Source: Bacteroidetes bacterium HGW-Bacteroidetes-2 (GTDB taxonomy: Bacteria > Bacteroidota > Bacteroidia > Flavobacteriales > Flavobacteriaceae). Taken from it: DNA of 64,000 bases. A program made the position numbers and the translations under genes. Position 1 is the first letter of the stretch. Every line of letters starts with the position of its first letter. The notes beneath the pieces are model-generated. The model had not been told where the DNA came from, searched no databases, and saw nothing but the letters and a program-made list of their open reading frames with translations. This document shows, piece after piece, positions 35,048 to 43,855 of the stretch. The stretch spans positions 62,001 to 126,000 of the forward strand of contig PHDJ01000004.1 of NCBI GenBank assembly GCA_002842575.1. Direction: 5' to 3'.

Positions 35048-36277
35048 TTATAGTGCGCAATTTATGGGTAGGATTAGTGTAAATATACTGCCTTTATTTT
35101 CTTCGCTTTTAAAATGAATACTACCACCTATATTTTTTAAATGACCTTGGACTATGTTTAGACCAATACCAGTGCCTTGATTATGGAGTGCATTTTCAGC
35201 TCTAAAATACCTGCTAAAAATATTTTTTTGCGCATTTAGAGGTATGCCTATTCCGTAATCTTTGACGTGAATGGTGATGTGACTCTTATTTTTTTCTAAA
35301 TCTATTTCAATTGGTGTGTCTTCTGGTGAGTATTTAATAGCATTGTGTACCAAATTAGAGAGTGAGAGTTCTAAGATTTTTTCATCCATAGTTATTTGAT
35401 AATCATCTATTTCTGAAGGAAAATGAATATTTTGACCGCTTTTTAAAAGCATATTAGCATTGTAAACAACTTCATTTATCACTTTGCTTAATTTGAATGT
35501 GGTCATATTATAATTTTCTTTTCCGGTATCCAAGCGTTCTATGGAAAGAAAATCGTTTAAAATATTGTTTAAATAATGCACTTTTTCTGAAATTGTTCTA
35601 ATGTGTTTGTCTCTTTTTTCTTGTTGTTCGGTTAAATGGTATTTGCTTAATAAAATAGTGGAGGTTAATATACCGCTTAAAGGGGTTTTAAACTCATGAG
35701 ACACCATAGACAAGAACTTTGTTTTAAGTTCGTTGAGTTCCTTTTCTCTTTTAAGTGCTTGTTTTATTTTATTTTCTGCTTCTGTTCTTTTTATAATTTC
35801 AAATTCTAATTTATCTACTGTTTTTTCTAATTCTTGTGTTCGCGTCTTTATACGCTTTTCTAAATCAGAATTAAGATCTAAAATTCTTTGTTCTTGTTCT
35901 TTACGTTTAGTAATATCCACAACCAAGGCCATCACAAATACTTTGGTTTTTATTTGAAAAGGATTTAAGCCTGCTTCCAAAGGAAAAGTTTTTCCGTTTT
36001 TGCGCAAACCAAATAAATTATTGCCATGTCCCATTTGTCGCTTATCGGCATCTGTTATAAATTCACCTACATAGGTATGGTGGCTGTGGTGGTAGTTTTT
36101 AGGAATTAGGATATCTAAATGTTTCCCTAAAAGTTCTTTTCCAGCGTAGCCAAACATATCTTCAGCGGCTTTGTTTGTGGACACAATGGTTTGATTTCCA
36201 TCAATGATAACGAGCCCTTCTGAAACGGCTTCAGATAACATTTTAAGAATGGCGTTGTCTTTCTCAAAAACTTTCAT
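35048..36277 (-). CDS. PAS histidine kinase, FixL-like
   Basis: The 409-residue protein has no membrane segment. Residues 10-125 are a PAS domain. The stretch from P59 to P99 aligns without gaps with the FixL haem domain as I recall it, and H66 falls on the FixL proximal haem histidine. The FixL distal arginine position is N86. A coiled coil (about 125-185) leads to the HisKA domain with H194 (FLSMVSHEFKTPLSGI) and the ATPase domain (LVHNAIKYS, DYGIGIP, GTGIGLNI). It should sense a signal and phosphorylate the fused regulator encoded next. Haem binding is inferred. Confidence 0.85.
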   Translation of the reverse strand: MKVFEKDNAILKMLSEAVSEGLVIIDGNQTIVSTNKAAEDMFGYAGKELLGKHLDILIPKNYHHSHHTYVGEFITDADKRQMGHGNNLFGLRKNGKTFPLEAGLNPFQIKTKVFVMALVVDITKRKEQEQRILDLNSDLEKRIKTRTQELEKTVDKLEFEIIKRTEAENKIKQALKREKELNELKTKFLSMVSHEFKTPLSGILTSTILLSKYHLTEQQEKRDKHIRTISEKVHYLNNILNDFLSIERLDTGKENYNMTTFKLSKVINEVVYNANMLLKSGQNIHFPSEIDDYQITMDEKILELSLSNLVHNAIKYSPEDTPIEIDLEKNKSHITIHVKDYGIGIPLNAQKNIFSRYFRAENALHNQGTGIGLNIVQGHLKNIGGSIHFKSEENKGSIFTLILPINCAL

Positions 36278-36340
36278 GTTTCAAAGGTAACTAAATCTCA
36301 TTTCTTCTTCACTTTTTTTTATTTCTTATTTAGCTTTCTA

Positions 36341-36354
36341 TTGACAATTATCAT
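36341..36354. promoter_or_regulatory. FNR-like operator upstream of fixI (TTGAC-AATT-ATCAT)
   Basis: TGAY-N4-RTCA palindrome between the divergent kinase and fixI genes. The spacing to GATTTTTG fits the fixI direction; there is no matching -7 element toward the kinase. Confidence 0.6.
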
Positions 36355-36376
36355 TGTTTTAATAATCCATATCTTT

Positions 36377-36384
36377 GATTTTTG
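36377..36384 (+). promoter_or_regulatory. -7-like element of fixI
   Basis: GATTTTTG (one mismatch to TAnnTTTG) lies exactly 22 bases after the FNR-like core. A perfect TATCTTTG overlaps it at 36370-36377 and could be used by an alternative, non-activated start. Confidence 0.5.
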
Positions 36385-36446
36385 CAAACAAAAAATTATT
36401 CCATCTAGGAATATAAGCGTATTAACTTTTACCCAAGTGCAGGTTC

Positions 36447-38846
36447 ATGGCAGCAGTATCTGAAATTAGTGTATCTTGTTATCACTGCGGTGATTCTTGT
36501 AAAAAAGACACCATTGTAGCTGATGATAAATCGTTTTGTTGCAACGGTTGTAAAACGGTATATGAAATATTTTCTGCTAGTGATTTAACGTGCTACTACG
36601 ACTTGCAAAGTGCTCCTGGAGCTATTCCAAAAGAAATGGTAGGTAAATATGACTTTTTAGACAACCCTAATATAGCCGAAAAACTTTTAGAATTTAACGA
36701 TGCCACCACCCAAATCGTTTCACTTTACATTCCGCATGTTCATTGCAGCTCCTGTATATGGATCTTAGAAAATATAAATAAACTGAATAAAAATATTAAA
36801 GCTTCGCAAGTAGATTTTCCTAAAAAAACTGTTCGTTTACACTTTAATGCTAAAGATACTTCCCTTAAAGAGGTTGTGCTTTTGCTAAGTAGTATTGGCT
36901 ATGAACCATACATAAGTCTGGATGACTATGCCTCTGCAAAAAAAACAGTTGACCGAAGTTTGATTTACAAATTAGGTATAGCTGGATTTGCTTTTGGCAA
37001 TGTTATGTTTCTCTCTTTTCCTGAATATTTTGAAATTAACGAGTTTTGGTTAGAACAATACAAACCACTTTTTCGTTGGTTGATGTTTTCATTTTCTGTA
37101 CCCGTTTTTTTCTATTCTGCATCTGGCTATTTTATATCGGCGTTTAAGGGTTTACGCGCTAAAGTATTAAATATAGATGTGCCTATTGCACTTGGTATTT
37201 TAGTACTTTTTTTTAGAAGTACTTTTGAAATAATTTTTGATTACGGCTCTGGTTTTTTTGATAGCCTTACTGGTTTGGTATTTTTTCTTTTGTTAGGAAA
37301 GTTTTTTCAACAGAAAACCTATAATTTTCTATCCTTTGAACGCGATTTTAAATCCTATTTTCCAATAGCGGTTACCCGAATTACTTCAGAGAGAAAAGAA
37401 GAATCCGTGCAAGTATATGATGTAATAGAGGGAGAAAGACTACTTATTCGCAATCAGGAGCTTATTCCAGTAGATTGTATTTTAATAAAAGGCAATGCGC
37501 TTATTGATTACAGTTTTGTTACAGGCGAGTCAGAGCCTATTCAAAAACAATCTGGCGACAAAATTTTTGCTGGTGGAAAACAAATTTCAGGAGGAATTGA
37601 AGTGGAAACTTTAAAATCAGTTTCGCAAAGTTATTTAACCCAATTATGGAGTAACGATGCTTTTAGTAAAGATAAAGAGTTAGCCTTTACTACACTTACA
37701 AACACCATAAGCAAATATTTTACAATAGTAATTTTAACCATTGCCTTGGTTTCTACTTCCTATTGGTATTTTATAGATACTGCCTTAGCACTGCAAGTTT
37801 TTACCGCCATATTAATTATTGCGTGTCCCTGCGCACTTGCAATGTCAGCACCTTTTACACTGGGTAATACATTACGTATTTTTGGTAAACGAAAATTCTA
37901 TTTAAAAAATGCAACTGTTATTGAACAACTAGCAAAAATAGACACGGTTATTTTTGATAAAACAGGAACCATTACAGCCAACACCAAAAATAGTATTCAC
38001 TATAATGGTTTACCTTTAACCGAAAAAGAAGAAGGATTGTTAAAAAACACACTTCGGGCTTCAAACCATCCACTTAGCCGATCTTTATATGCTCTTTTAA
38101 AAGAACACGATATTTTAACTCTCGATGAATTTGAAGAAGATTCGGGTAAAGGCATTCATGCAAAAAAGGATGGATTTGAAATTAAAATTGGTTCCGCTCT
38201 TTTTGTGAATGATTCTATAATTCAAACTAATAGGGAAGAAATACAAACCGCAGTACATGTAAGTACAAACAATACGTATAAAGGCAAATATATTTTTAAA
38301 AACAGCTATAGAGAAGGAGTAGAACAGGTTTTTAGCGAGCTTGAAAAGCATTTCAAACTTGCTATTCTTTCAGGAGATAATGAAGGTGAAAAATCTTATT
38401 TACAAAAACAACTACCTAAAAGCATAACATTACTGTTTAATCAAAAACCAGAAGATAAATTGGCATATATAAAAAACCTGCAAAATCACGGTTATTCTAT
38501 AATGATGGTAGGTGATGGTCTTAACGATGCTGGAGCGTTAAAACAAAGCGAAGTAGGTATTGCTATTTCTGAAAATGTCAATGTGTTTTCTCCAGCTTGT
38601 GATGCTATTTTAGATGCTTCAAAGTTAGCAGAATTACCCAGCTATTTGAAAATGGCTAAAATGTCAATTGGTATTATAAAAACGAGTATGGCTATTTCTT
38701 TTTTATACAATACAGTGGGTCTTTATTTTGCGATTACCGGACAATTAGCGCCTGTGGTGGCAGCTATTATTATGCCACTAAGTTCCATAAGTGTGGTTGT
38801 TTTTACCACGGTTGCTACAAATATCATTGGAAGAAATTTGAAGTAA
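36447..38846 (+). CDS. fixI: copper-translocating P-type ATPase for cbb3 oxidase assembly
   Basis: This 799-residue pump (FixI/CcoI type) moves copper for the cbb3 oxidase. An N-terminal Cys-rich domain (SCYHCGDSCKK, then FCCNGCKTVYEIF) precedes a metal-binding domain with VHCSSCIWILE. Eight membrane helices follow, with the CPC motif in IIACPCALAMSAP. The P-domain has DKTGTIT and the hinge has MVGDGLNDAGAL. It lies 2.4 kb from the ccoS operon and has an FNR-like site 90 bases before its start. It ends 2 bases from the convergent acetate-CoA ligase gene. Confidence 0.94.
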   Translation: MAAVSEISVSCYHCGDSCKKDTIVADDKSFCCNGCKTVYEIFSASDLTCYYDLQSAPGAIPKEMVGKYDFLDNPNIAEKLLEFNDATTQIVSLYIPHVHCSSCIWILENINKLNKNIKASQVDFPKKTVRLHFNAKDTSLKEVVLLLSSIGYEPYISLDDYASAKKTVDRSLIYKLGIAGFAFGNVMFLSFPEYFEINEFWLEQYKPLFRWLMFSFSVPVFFYSASGYFISAFKGLRAKVLNIDVPIALGILVLFFRSTFEIIFDYGSGFFDSLTGLVFFLLLGKFFQQKTYNFLSFERDFKSYFPIAVTRITSERKEESVQVYDVIEGERLLIRNQELIPVDCILIKGNALIDYSFVTGESEPIQKQSGDKIFAGGKQISGGIEVETLKSVSQSYLTQLWSNDAFSKDKELAFTTLTNTISKYFTIVILTIALVSTSYWYFIDTALALQVFTAILIIACPCALAMSAPFTLGNTLRIFGKRKFYLKNATVIEQLAKIDTVIFDKTGTITANTKNSIHYNGLPLTEKEEGLLKNTLRASNHPLSRSLYALLKEHDILTLDEFEEDSGKGIHAKKDGFEIKIGSALFVNDSIIQTNREEIQTAVHVSTNNTYKGKYIFKNSYREGVEQVFSELEKHFKLAILSGDNEGEKSYLQKQLPKSITLLFNQKPEDKLAYIKNLQNHGYSIMMVGDGLNDAGALKQSEVGIAISENVNVFSPACDAILDASKLAELPSYLKMAKMSIGIIKTSMAISFLYNTVGLYFAITGQLAPVVAAIIMPLSSISVVVFTTVATNIIGRNLK

Positions 38847-38848
38847 AC

Positions 38849-40903
38849 TTATTTCTTAATGAGTATCCTCGCATCTACAGCGGTAAGTGAGTGCAAATTT
38901 CCTAGTAGTGGGTTTATATCCAACTCTTTGATTTCAGGTGCTGCCTCAAGCAATGCAGAAAGTTTTATTATAGTTTCCGCTATCAATTCTACCTTAACGC
39001 CTTCTTTTCCTCTAATACCTTTAAGAATGGGATAGGATTTTAGATTTTTAATCATAGCCATTGCTTCTTCTTTTCCTACAGGCGCAAGAGCTGCTTTAAT
39101 ATCTTTAAACACTTCAACAAAAATACCGCCAAGACCACACAATATCAAATGCCCGTAGCCATCTTCTCGGGAAGCACCTATAAATAGTTCCATACCCGAT
39201 TTTTGTTGTTGCATCAAAACCGATTCAGCCCCTTGTATTTGCATTAGGTTATGAAAAGTATTTAGTACTTCTTCTGAATTTTTAATGTTTAGTTTTACAC
39301 CACCTACATCTGATTTATGCACAGGACCATTCACTTTCATTACTAATGGAAAATTAAGATTTTTAGCAGCTTCTGTAGCTTCACTTACAGAGGTAACCGT
39401 TTTTTGTTTTACCATAGGTATGTTTGCTGCCTGAAATAATATTTCAATGTCTGATGGGCATAAATATCCATTGGGTACAGTATTCATTACTTGTTGAATT
39501 TTTTTTCTATCTACTTGTGGCAATGTGGGATCTGAAAAGGGTTTATGCGTTTTATAGGCTCTTGATAAAACATACCCAAAACTTACCTCATCGGTAAAAT
39601 TTACATGACCCATAGTGTGAAATTGGCTTACTTCCTCTGCTGCCTGAATTATTGAAGGTAAAATAGGAAAAATAGGCTTTTTACTGGTTTTTATTTTTTC
39701 ATGAAGTACCTGATAAACATCATCTACTTTCCACATGCCTGTGGTTCCAAATACAACTGCCGATGCATCAATTTGGTCAAAAGTATTTTCCACGTAATCT
39801 AAAATTTTACCTAGTTGGTCTGCAGTGCCAGTAGCTAAAAAATCTATAGGATTTGAAACGGAAGATCCTTCATGCAATTGTACCAGTAGTTCATTCGCTT
39901 CAGGACCTTCTATTTTTGGAACGTTCATGCCGCCTTTAATCAAAACATCGGTAAGCATAACGCCTGGACCTCCCGCGTGAGTGATAACAGCAATATGGTC
40001 TCCCCGCAAAGGGGGATAGGTGAAAATAGCTGCCATATAAACAAGTTCGACGCGGCTGAAACAGCGCACAACTCCAGCTTTTCTAAACAGAGCACTCACT
40101 GCAATATTAGATCCAGAAAGAGATCCAGTGTGTGAAGAAACAGCTCTTGAGCCGGCATCTGAAGAGCCAGACTTGATTGCTGCTATGCGACACCCTTTAT
40201 TTACCAAAGATCTTGCGTGTTTCAAAAATCGTTTTGGATCAGAAATTTTCTCCATGTAGAGCAATTTTATTTTTGAACTTGTTGCTACATTAAACGTTTG
40301 ATCCCAATATTCAAGCAGGTCTTCTATACCAATTTGTGCACTATTGCCAATGGAAAAAATATCTCTGAATTTTAATCCTCTCGGTAAAGCCATTTCTAAT
40401 ATATATACTAAAGTAGCTCCCGATTCTGAAACACAATCACAACCCATAGGGTCATAATTGGGTATTGGTCCTGCAAAAACGCCTTTATATTTTTCAGTGA
40501 TTATGCCAATGCAATTCGGCCCGATGAGTATTCCACCTACCTCGTCGACTATGGCTACACATTTTTGTTCTAGTTTTTTACCTGCATCACCCGTTTCACT
40601 AAAGCCAGCAGAAAAAAGGATAAAGGCTTTGCAGTTTTTTTCAAAAGCGAGTACTCGAATTATTTCTTCTACATATTTTGATGCCACCGCAATGATGGCA
40701 AGCGAAACCGGAGGTAACTCCTTAGTAGAAGCATAACAAGGCAGACCTTGTACTAAGGTTTCTTTAGGATTTACTGCAAATAATCTACCCTTGAATCCTT
40801 GTTTTAAGAGATTGTAAAACACTTTACCACCAGGTTTAGAACAATCGTTTGAGCCACCTACCACAACAATACTTTCAGGGTCAAATAAGGTGTTTAAAAA
40901 CAT
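38849..40903 (-). CDS. ADP-forming acetate-CoA ligase family protein (alpha-beta fusion)
   Basis: This 684-residue protein has the alpha-type CoA-binding part (1-450) with VVGGSNDCSKPGGKVFYNL, the phospho-histidine region SSHTGSLSGSN and IGPNCIGI. The beta-type ATP-grasp part (about 465-684) has FPLVMKVNGPVHKSDVGGVKL and LILCGLGGIFVEVFKD. It converts acyl-CoA, ADP and phosphate to acid, CoA and ATP, giving substrate-level ATP. Its own FNR-like site at 40952-40965 suggests use when oxygen is low. The acyl substrate (acetate, propionate or other) cannot be told. Confidence 0.87.
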   Translation of the reverse strand: MFLNTLFDPESIVVVGGSNDCSKPGGKVFYNLLKQGFKGRLFAVNPKETLVQGLPCYASTKELPPVSLAIIAVASKYVEEIIRVLAFEKNCKAFILFSAGFSETGDAGKKLEQKCVAIVDEVGGILIGPNCIGIITEKYKGVFAGPIPNYDPMGCDCVSESGATLVYILEMALPRGLKFRDIFSIGNSAQIGIEDLLEYWDQTFNVATSSKIKLLYMEKISDPKRFLKHARSLVNKGCRIAAIKSGSSDAGSRAVSSHTGSLSGSNIAVSALFRKAGVVRCFSRVELVYMAAIFTYPPLRGDHIAVITHAGGPGVMLTDVLIKGGMNVPKIEGPEANELLVQLHEGSSVSNPIDFLATGTADQLGKILDYVENTFDQIDASAVVFGTTGMWKVDDVYQVLHEKIKTSKKPIFPILPSIIQAAEEVSQFHTMGHVNFTDEVSFGYVLSRAYKTHKPFSDPTLPQVDRKKIQQVMNTVPNGYLCPSDIEILFQAANIPMVKQKTVTSVSEATEAAKNLNFPLVMKVNGPVHKSDVGGVKLNIKNSEEVLNTFHNLMQIQGAESVLMQQQKSGMELFIGASREDGYGHLILCGLGGIFVEVFKDIKAALAPVGKEEAMAMIKNLKSYPILKGIRGKEGVKVELIAETIIKLSALLEAAPEIKELDINPLLGNLHSLTAVDARILIKK

Positions 40904-40921
40904 TTTTTTAATTTTTGGGGA

Positions 40922-40929
40922 GTAAGATA
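40922..40929 (-). promoter_or_regulatory. -7-like element of the acetate-CoA ligase gene
   Basis: TATCTTAC on the minus strand (two mismatches at the end of TAnnTTTG) lies 22 bases after the FNR-like core and 18 before the start codon. Confidence 0.5.
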
Positions 40930-40951
40930 TCGTTTATAAAGAATTAAAAAA

Positions 40952-40965
40952 CTGATTTAAGTCAG
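40952..40965. promoter_or_regulatory. FNR-like operator (CTGAT-TTAA-GTCAG)
   Basis: Palindrome of the TGAY-N4-RTCA form, placed for the minus-strand acetate-CoA ligase gene. Confidence 0.6.
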
Positions 40966-41192
40966 CTTGCTATTTTTTAGGTATAAAAGAAAGAATTTTT
41001 TAAAGGCTTAAAATATTTATCTAATTGTTTTATAAAGTGTTAATAAATTTTATTTTTTCTAACTACATTGAAGAATGTTTTTTACAACAAATAGTTTACT
41101 AAAAAAAGGATTTTTTAGGCATAATTAAGAGGATTTGATTTCTATTTTTTAATACCTTTAACTGAAATTAATTCACAATAAAATCACAATTT

Positions 41193-41206
41193 ATGACTAA
41201 AATCAT
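41193..41206. promoter_or_regulatory. FNR-like operator of the cbb3 oxidase operon (ATGAC-TAAA-ATCAT)
   Basis: Palindrome of the TGAY-N4-RTCA form upstream of ccoS. Its centre, 41199.5, lies about 41.5 bases before a start near 41241. Confidence 0.7.
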
Positions 41207-41228
41207 ATTTTGCCTTTTATGCTTGCAA

Positions 41229-41236
41229 TACTTTTG
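41229..41236 (+). promoter_or_regulatory. -7 element of the cbb3 oxidase operon
   Basis: TACTTTTG, a perfect TAnnTTTG, 22 bases after the FNR-like core and 19 before the ccoS ATG. Confidence 0.7.
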
Positions 41237-41254
41237 GAATAAACATAACCACGC

Positions 41255-41449
41255 ATGAGCGTAATTTACATCTTATTAACTATTAGTATTATAGTGGCAA
41301 TTTTCTTTTTTTTAGCGTTTATTTTATCGGTAAAAAAAGGACAATTTGATGATACGTATACCCCCTCAGTCAGAATGCTTTTTGACGATGAACTCGTTCA
41401 AGAAAAGCCCGACGCTAAATTATTACCAACCAAAAACAAACTAGATTAA
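41255..41449 (+). CDS. ccoS: cbb3 oxidase maturation protein CcoS
   Basis: The 64-residue protein has one N-terminal membrane helix (MSVIYILLTISIIVAIFFFL) followed by the CcoS signature: a polar stretch ending in FDDTYTPSVRMLFDDE. CcoS helps insert cofactors into the cbb3 oxidase. It is the first gene of the oxidase operon and ends 2 bases before ccoNO. Confidence 0.93.
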   Translation: MSVIYILLTISIIVAIFFFLAFILSVKKGQFDDTYTPSVRMLFDDELVQEKPDAKLLPTKNKLD

Positions 41450-41451
41450 TT

Positions 41452-43656
41452 ATGGAAGTACAGCAATTTTATTACGATAATAAAATCGTTAAGAAGTTTA
41501 TTTATGCAACCATTTTTTGGGGCATTATCGGCATGTCTGTTGGTCTTTTGCTTGCCACGATGTATTTATTCCCAAACATGACAGATGGTATTTCGTGGCT
41601 TAGTTACGGAAGATTAAGACCCCTTCATACCAATGCCGTCATCTTTGCCTTTGTGGGAAATGCCATTTTTGCAGGTATTTATTATTCGTTACAGCGCTTA
41701 TTAAAAGCACGTATGTTTAGCGATGCACTTAGTAGTATTAATTTTTGGGGTTGGCAACTTATTATTGTGGCTGCAGCCATAACGCTTCCGTTAGGTTATA
41801 GCTCCTCTAAAGAATACGCAGAGCTGGAATGGCCTATTGATATAGCAATAGCATTGATATGGGTAGTTTTTGGTATTAATATGATTGGTACTATTTTAAG
41901 AAGAAGGCAACGACATTTGTATGTAGCTATCTGGTTTTACATTGCCACTTTTGTAACAGTTGCAGTACTTCATATTTTTAACAGTTTAGCACTTCCAGTA
42001 AGTGCTTTAAAAAGTTATTCGGTATATGCTGGTGTGCAAGATGCTTTGGTGCAATGGTGGTATGGGCATAATGCGGTGGCTTTTTTCTTAACAACCCCTT
42101 TTTTAGGACTGATGTATTATTTTGTTCCTAAAATTGCAAACCGACCTATTTATTCCTACAGGTTGTCTATAGTACATTTCTGGTCATTAATCTTCATTTA
42201 CATTTGGGCAGGACCACACCATTTGTTGTATTCCGCTTTGCCAGATTGGGCACAAAACTTAGGAGTAGCATTTTCAATTATGTTGTTAATGCCTTCTTGG
42301 GGAGGTATGATTAATGGATTATTAACCCTACGAGGTGCTTGGGATAAAGTGCGTACAGACCCGACCTTGAAATTTATGGTAGTAGCTATTACCGGTTATG
42401 GTATGGCAACTTTTGAAGGACCAATGCTTTCCCTTAAAAACGTTAATGCTATAGCACATTTTACAGACTGGATTGTAGCGCATGTTCACGTAGGTGCATT
42501 AGCTTGGAATGGATTTCTAACCTTTGGGATGATTTATTGGTTACTACCAAGATTATTTAAAACAAAATTATTTTCTATCGGATTGGCTAATTTTCATTTC
42601 TGGATAGGAACATTAGGGATTATTCTATATGCCCTACCTATGTATGTAGCAGGTTTTCTACAAGCTTCCATGTGGAAACAATTCAATCCAGATGGCACGC
42701 TAGTTTATGGTAACTTTCTAGAAACAGTAACCGAAATTATGCCTATGTACTGGATGCGAGCTATTGGTGGTACCCTATACATCATTGGAGTTTTTGTGAT
42801 GCTTTATAATTTAATCAAAACCATAAGAGCGGGTAGTGAGGTAACCGATGAACTAGCAGAAGCAGCTCCGCTTGACCATGTCACTAAAAAACGGGTTTCT
42901 GGTGAAGGGTACCACTCTTGGTTAGAACGCAGACCAGTTCAGCTAACTATTTTTGCTACAGTAGCCATCCTTATTGGTGGTATTGTGCAAATTGTTCCTA
43001 CAATTGTTGTTAAATCAAATATCCCAACCATTTCCAGTGTGCATCCTTATACTCCTTTAGAATTAGAAGGTCGCGATTTGTATATTAGGGAAGGATGTGT
43101 GGGTTGTCACTCACAAATGGTTAGGCCTTTTAGAAGTGAAGTAGAGCGCTATGGCGAATATTCAAAAGCTGGAGAGTTTGTTTATGACCATCCTTTCTTA
43201 TGGGGAAGTAAACGTACCGGCCCTGATTTATTACGCGTAGGAGGTAAATTTTCTGATAATTGGCATTTAAATCACTTTTACGACCCACGAAGCACTTCTC
43301 CTGGATCGATTATGCCCAACTATAAATGGCTAATAAATTCAGAACTAGACAAATCAAGCACCGAAGCAAAAATGCGTGTGATGGTAAAACTTGGCGTTCC
43401 TTATACCGATGAAGAAATTGCAAATGCACAGCAATGGATGCTGGAACAGGGTACTAAAGTTGAAGAAAACCTATATTCCGACCCAGATTTTGTTAGAAAC
43501 TATGAAGCCGATAAAGCTTACGCTAAAGAAAATGGTATAGATTTTATAGAAATGAAAAATAGGGAAATAGTAGCAATCATAGCTTATTTACAGCGCTTAG
43601 GTACTGATATAAAAATAAAAACTCCCGAAGAAATGTCTAATTCTAAATCCCAATAA
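41452..43656 (+). CDS. ccoNO: cbb3 cytochrome c oxidase subunits I and II fused (CcoN-CcoO)
   Basis: In this 734-residue fusion, residues 1-480 are CcoN, with twelve helices. Haem and copper ligands are visible: LHTNAVIFAFVG, WWYGHNAVAFF, AGPHHLLYS and VAHVHVGALAW. Residues about 500-734 are CcoO, a membrane-anchored cytochrome c with REGCVGCHSQMVRPF and the methionine ligand region GSIMPNYKW. It is the oxygen-reducing core of a high-affinity, proton-pumping terminal oxidase in the inner membrane. The N-O fusion is known in Bacteroidota. The next gene, ccoQ, is 4 bases away. Confidence 0.96.
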   Translation: MEVQQFYYDNKIVKKFIYATIFWGIIGMSVGLLLATMYLFPNMTDGISWLSYGRLRPLHTNAVIFAFVGNAIFAGIYYSLQRLLKARMFSDALSSINFWGWQLIIVAAAITLPLGYSSSKEYAELEWPIDIAIALIWVVFGINMIGTILRRRQRHLYVAIWFYIATFVTVAVLHIFNSLALPVSALKSYSVYAGVQDALVQWWYGHNAVAFFLTTPFLGLMYYFVPKIANRPIYSYRLSIVHFWSLIFIYIWAGPHHLLYSALPDWAQNLGVAFSIMLLMPSWGGMINGLLTLRGAWDKVRTDPTLKFMVVAITGYGMATFEGPMLSLKNVNAIAHFTDWIVAHVHVGALAWNGFLTFGMIYWLLPRLFKTKLFSIGLANFHFWIGTLGIILYALPMYVAGFLQASMWKQFNPDGTLVYGNFLETVTEIMPMYWMRAIGGTLYIIGVFVMLYNLIKTIRAGSEVTDELAEAAPLDHVTKKRVSGEGYHSWLERRPVQLTIFATVAILIGGIVQIVPTIVVKSNIPTISSVHPYTPLELEGRDLYIREGCVGCHSQMVRPFRSEVERYGEYSKAGEFVYDHPFLWGSKRTGPDLLRVGGKFSDNWHLNHFYDPRSTSPGSIMPNYKWLINSELDKSSTEAKMRVMVKLGVPYTDEEIANAQQWMLEQGTKVEENLYSDPDFVRNYEADKAYAKENGIDFIEMKNREIVAIIAYLQRLGTDIKIKTPEEMSNSKSQ

Positions 43657-43660
43657 CAAT

Positions 43661-43855
43661 ATGTTAAAATTTATAAAAGGGCATATGGAAAGTATTGATG
43701 GCATCGAGATTTACCCGATTATTTCATTACTTATTTTTTTCGTCTTTTTTGTAGTATTATTTCTTTGGGTTATTACTGCAAATAAAAAGTACATAGAACA
43801 AGTTAGTAACATTCCTCTAGAGGTTGATGAGGAAGAAAACAATACAAAATTATGA
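43661..43855 (+). CDS. ccoQ: CcoQ/FixQ small subunit of cbb3 oxidase
   Basis: The 64-residue protein has one membrane helix (LLIFFVFFVVLFLWVITANKKY). Its position between ccoNO and ccoP and its length identify it as CcoQ, which stabilises the oxidase. Its stop overlaps the ccoP start (ATGA). Confidence 0.85.
   Translation: MLKFIKGHMESIDGIEIYPIISLLIFFVFFVVLFLWVITANKKYIEQVSNIPLEVDEEENNTKL

Larger units (their letters stand above)
40904..41254. other. 351-base divergent region with two FNR-like promoters
   Basis: Each end carries an FNR-like palindrome and -7 element, one for the acetate-CoA ligase and one for ccoS. The 220 bases between are AT-rich with no gene seen. Confidence 0.65.

Noticed and set aside
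36311-36354. FNR-like control of the kinase gene from the fixI site
   Set aside because: At the 22-bp spacing on the minus strand the bases read AAAAAAGT, not a -7 element.
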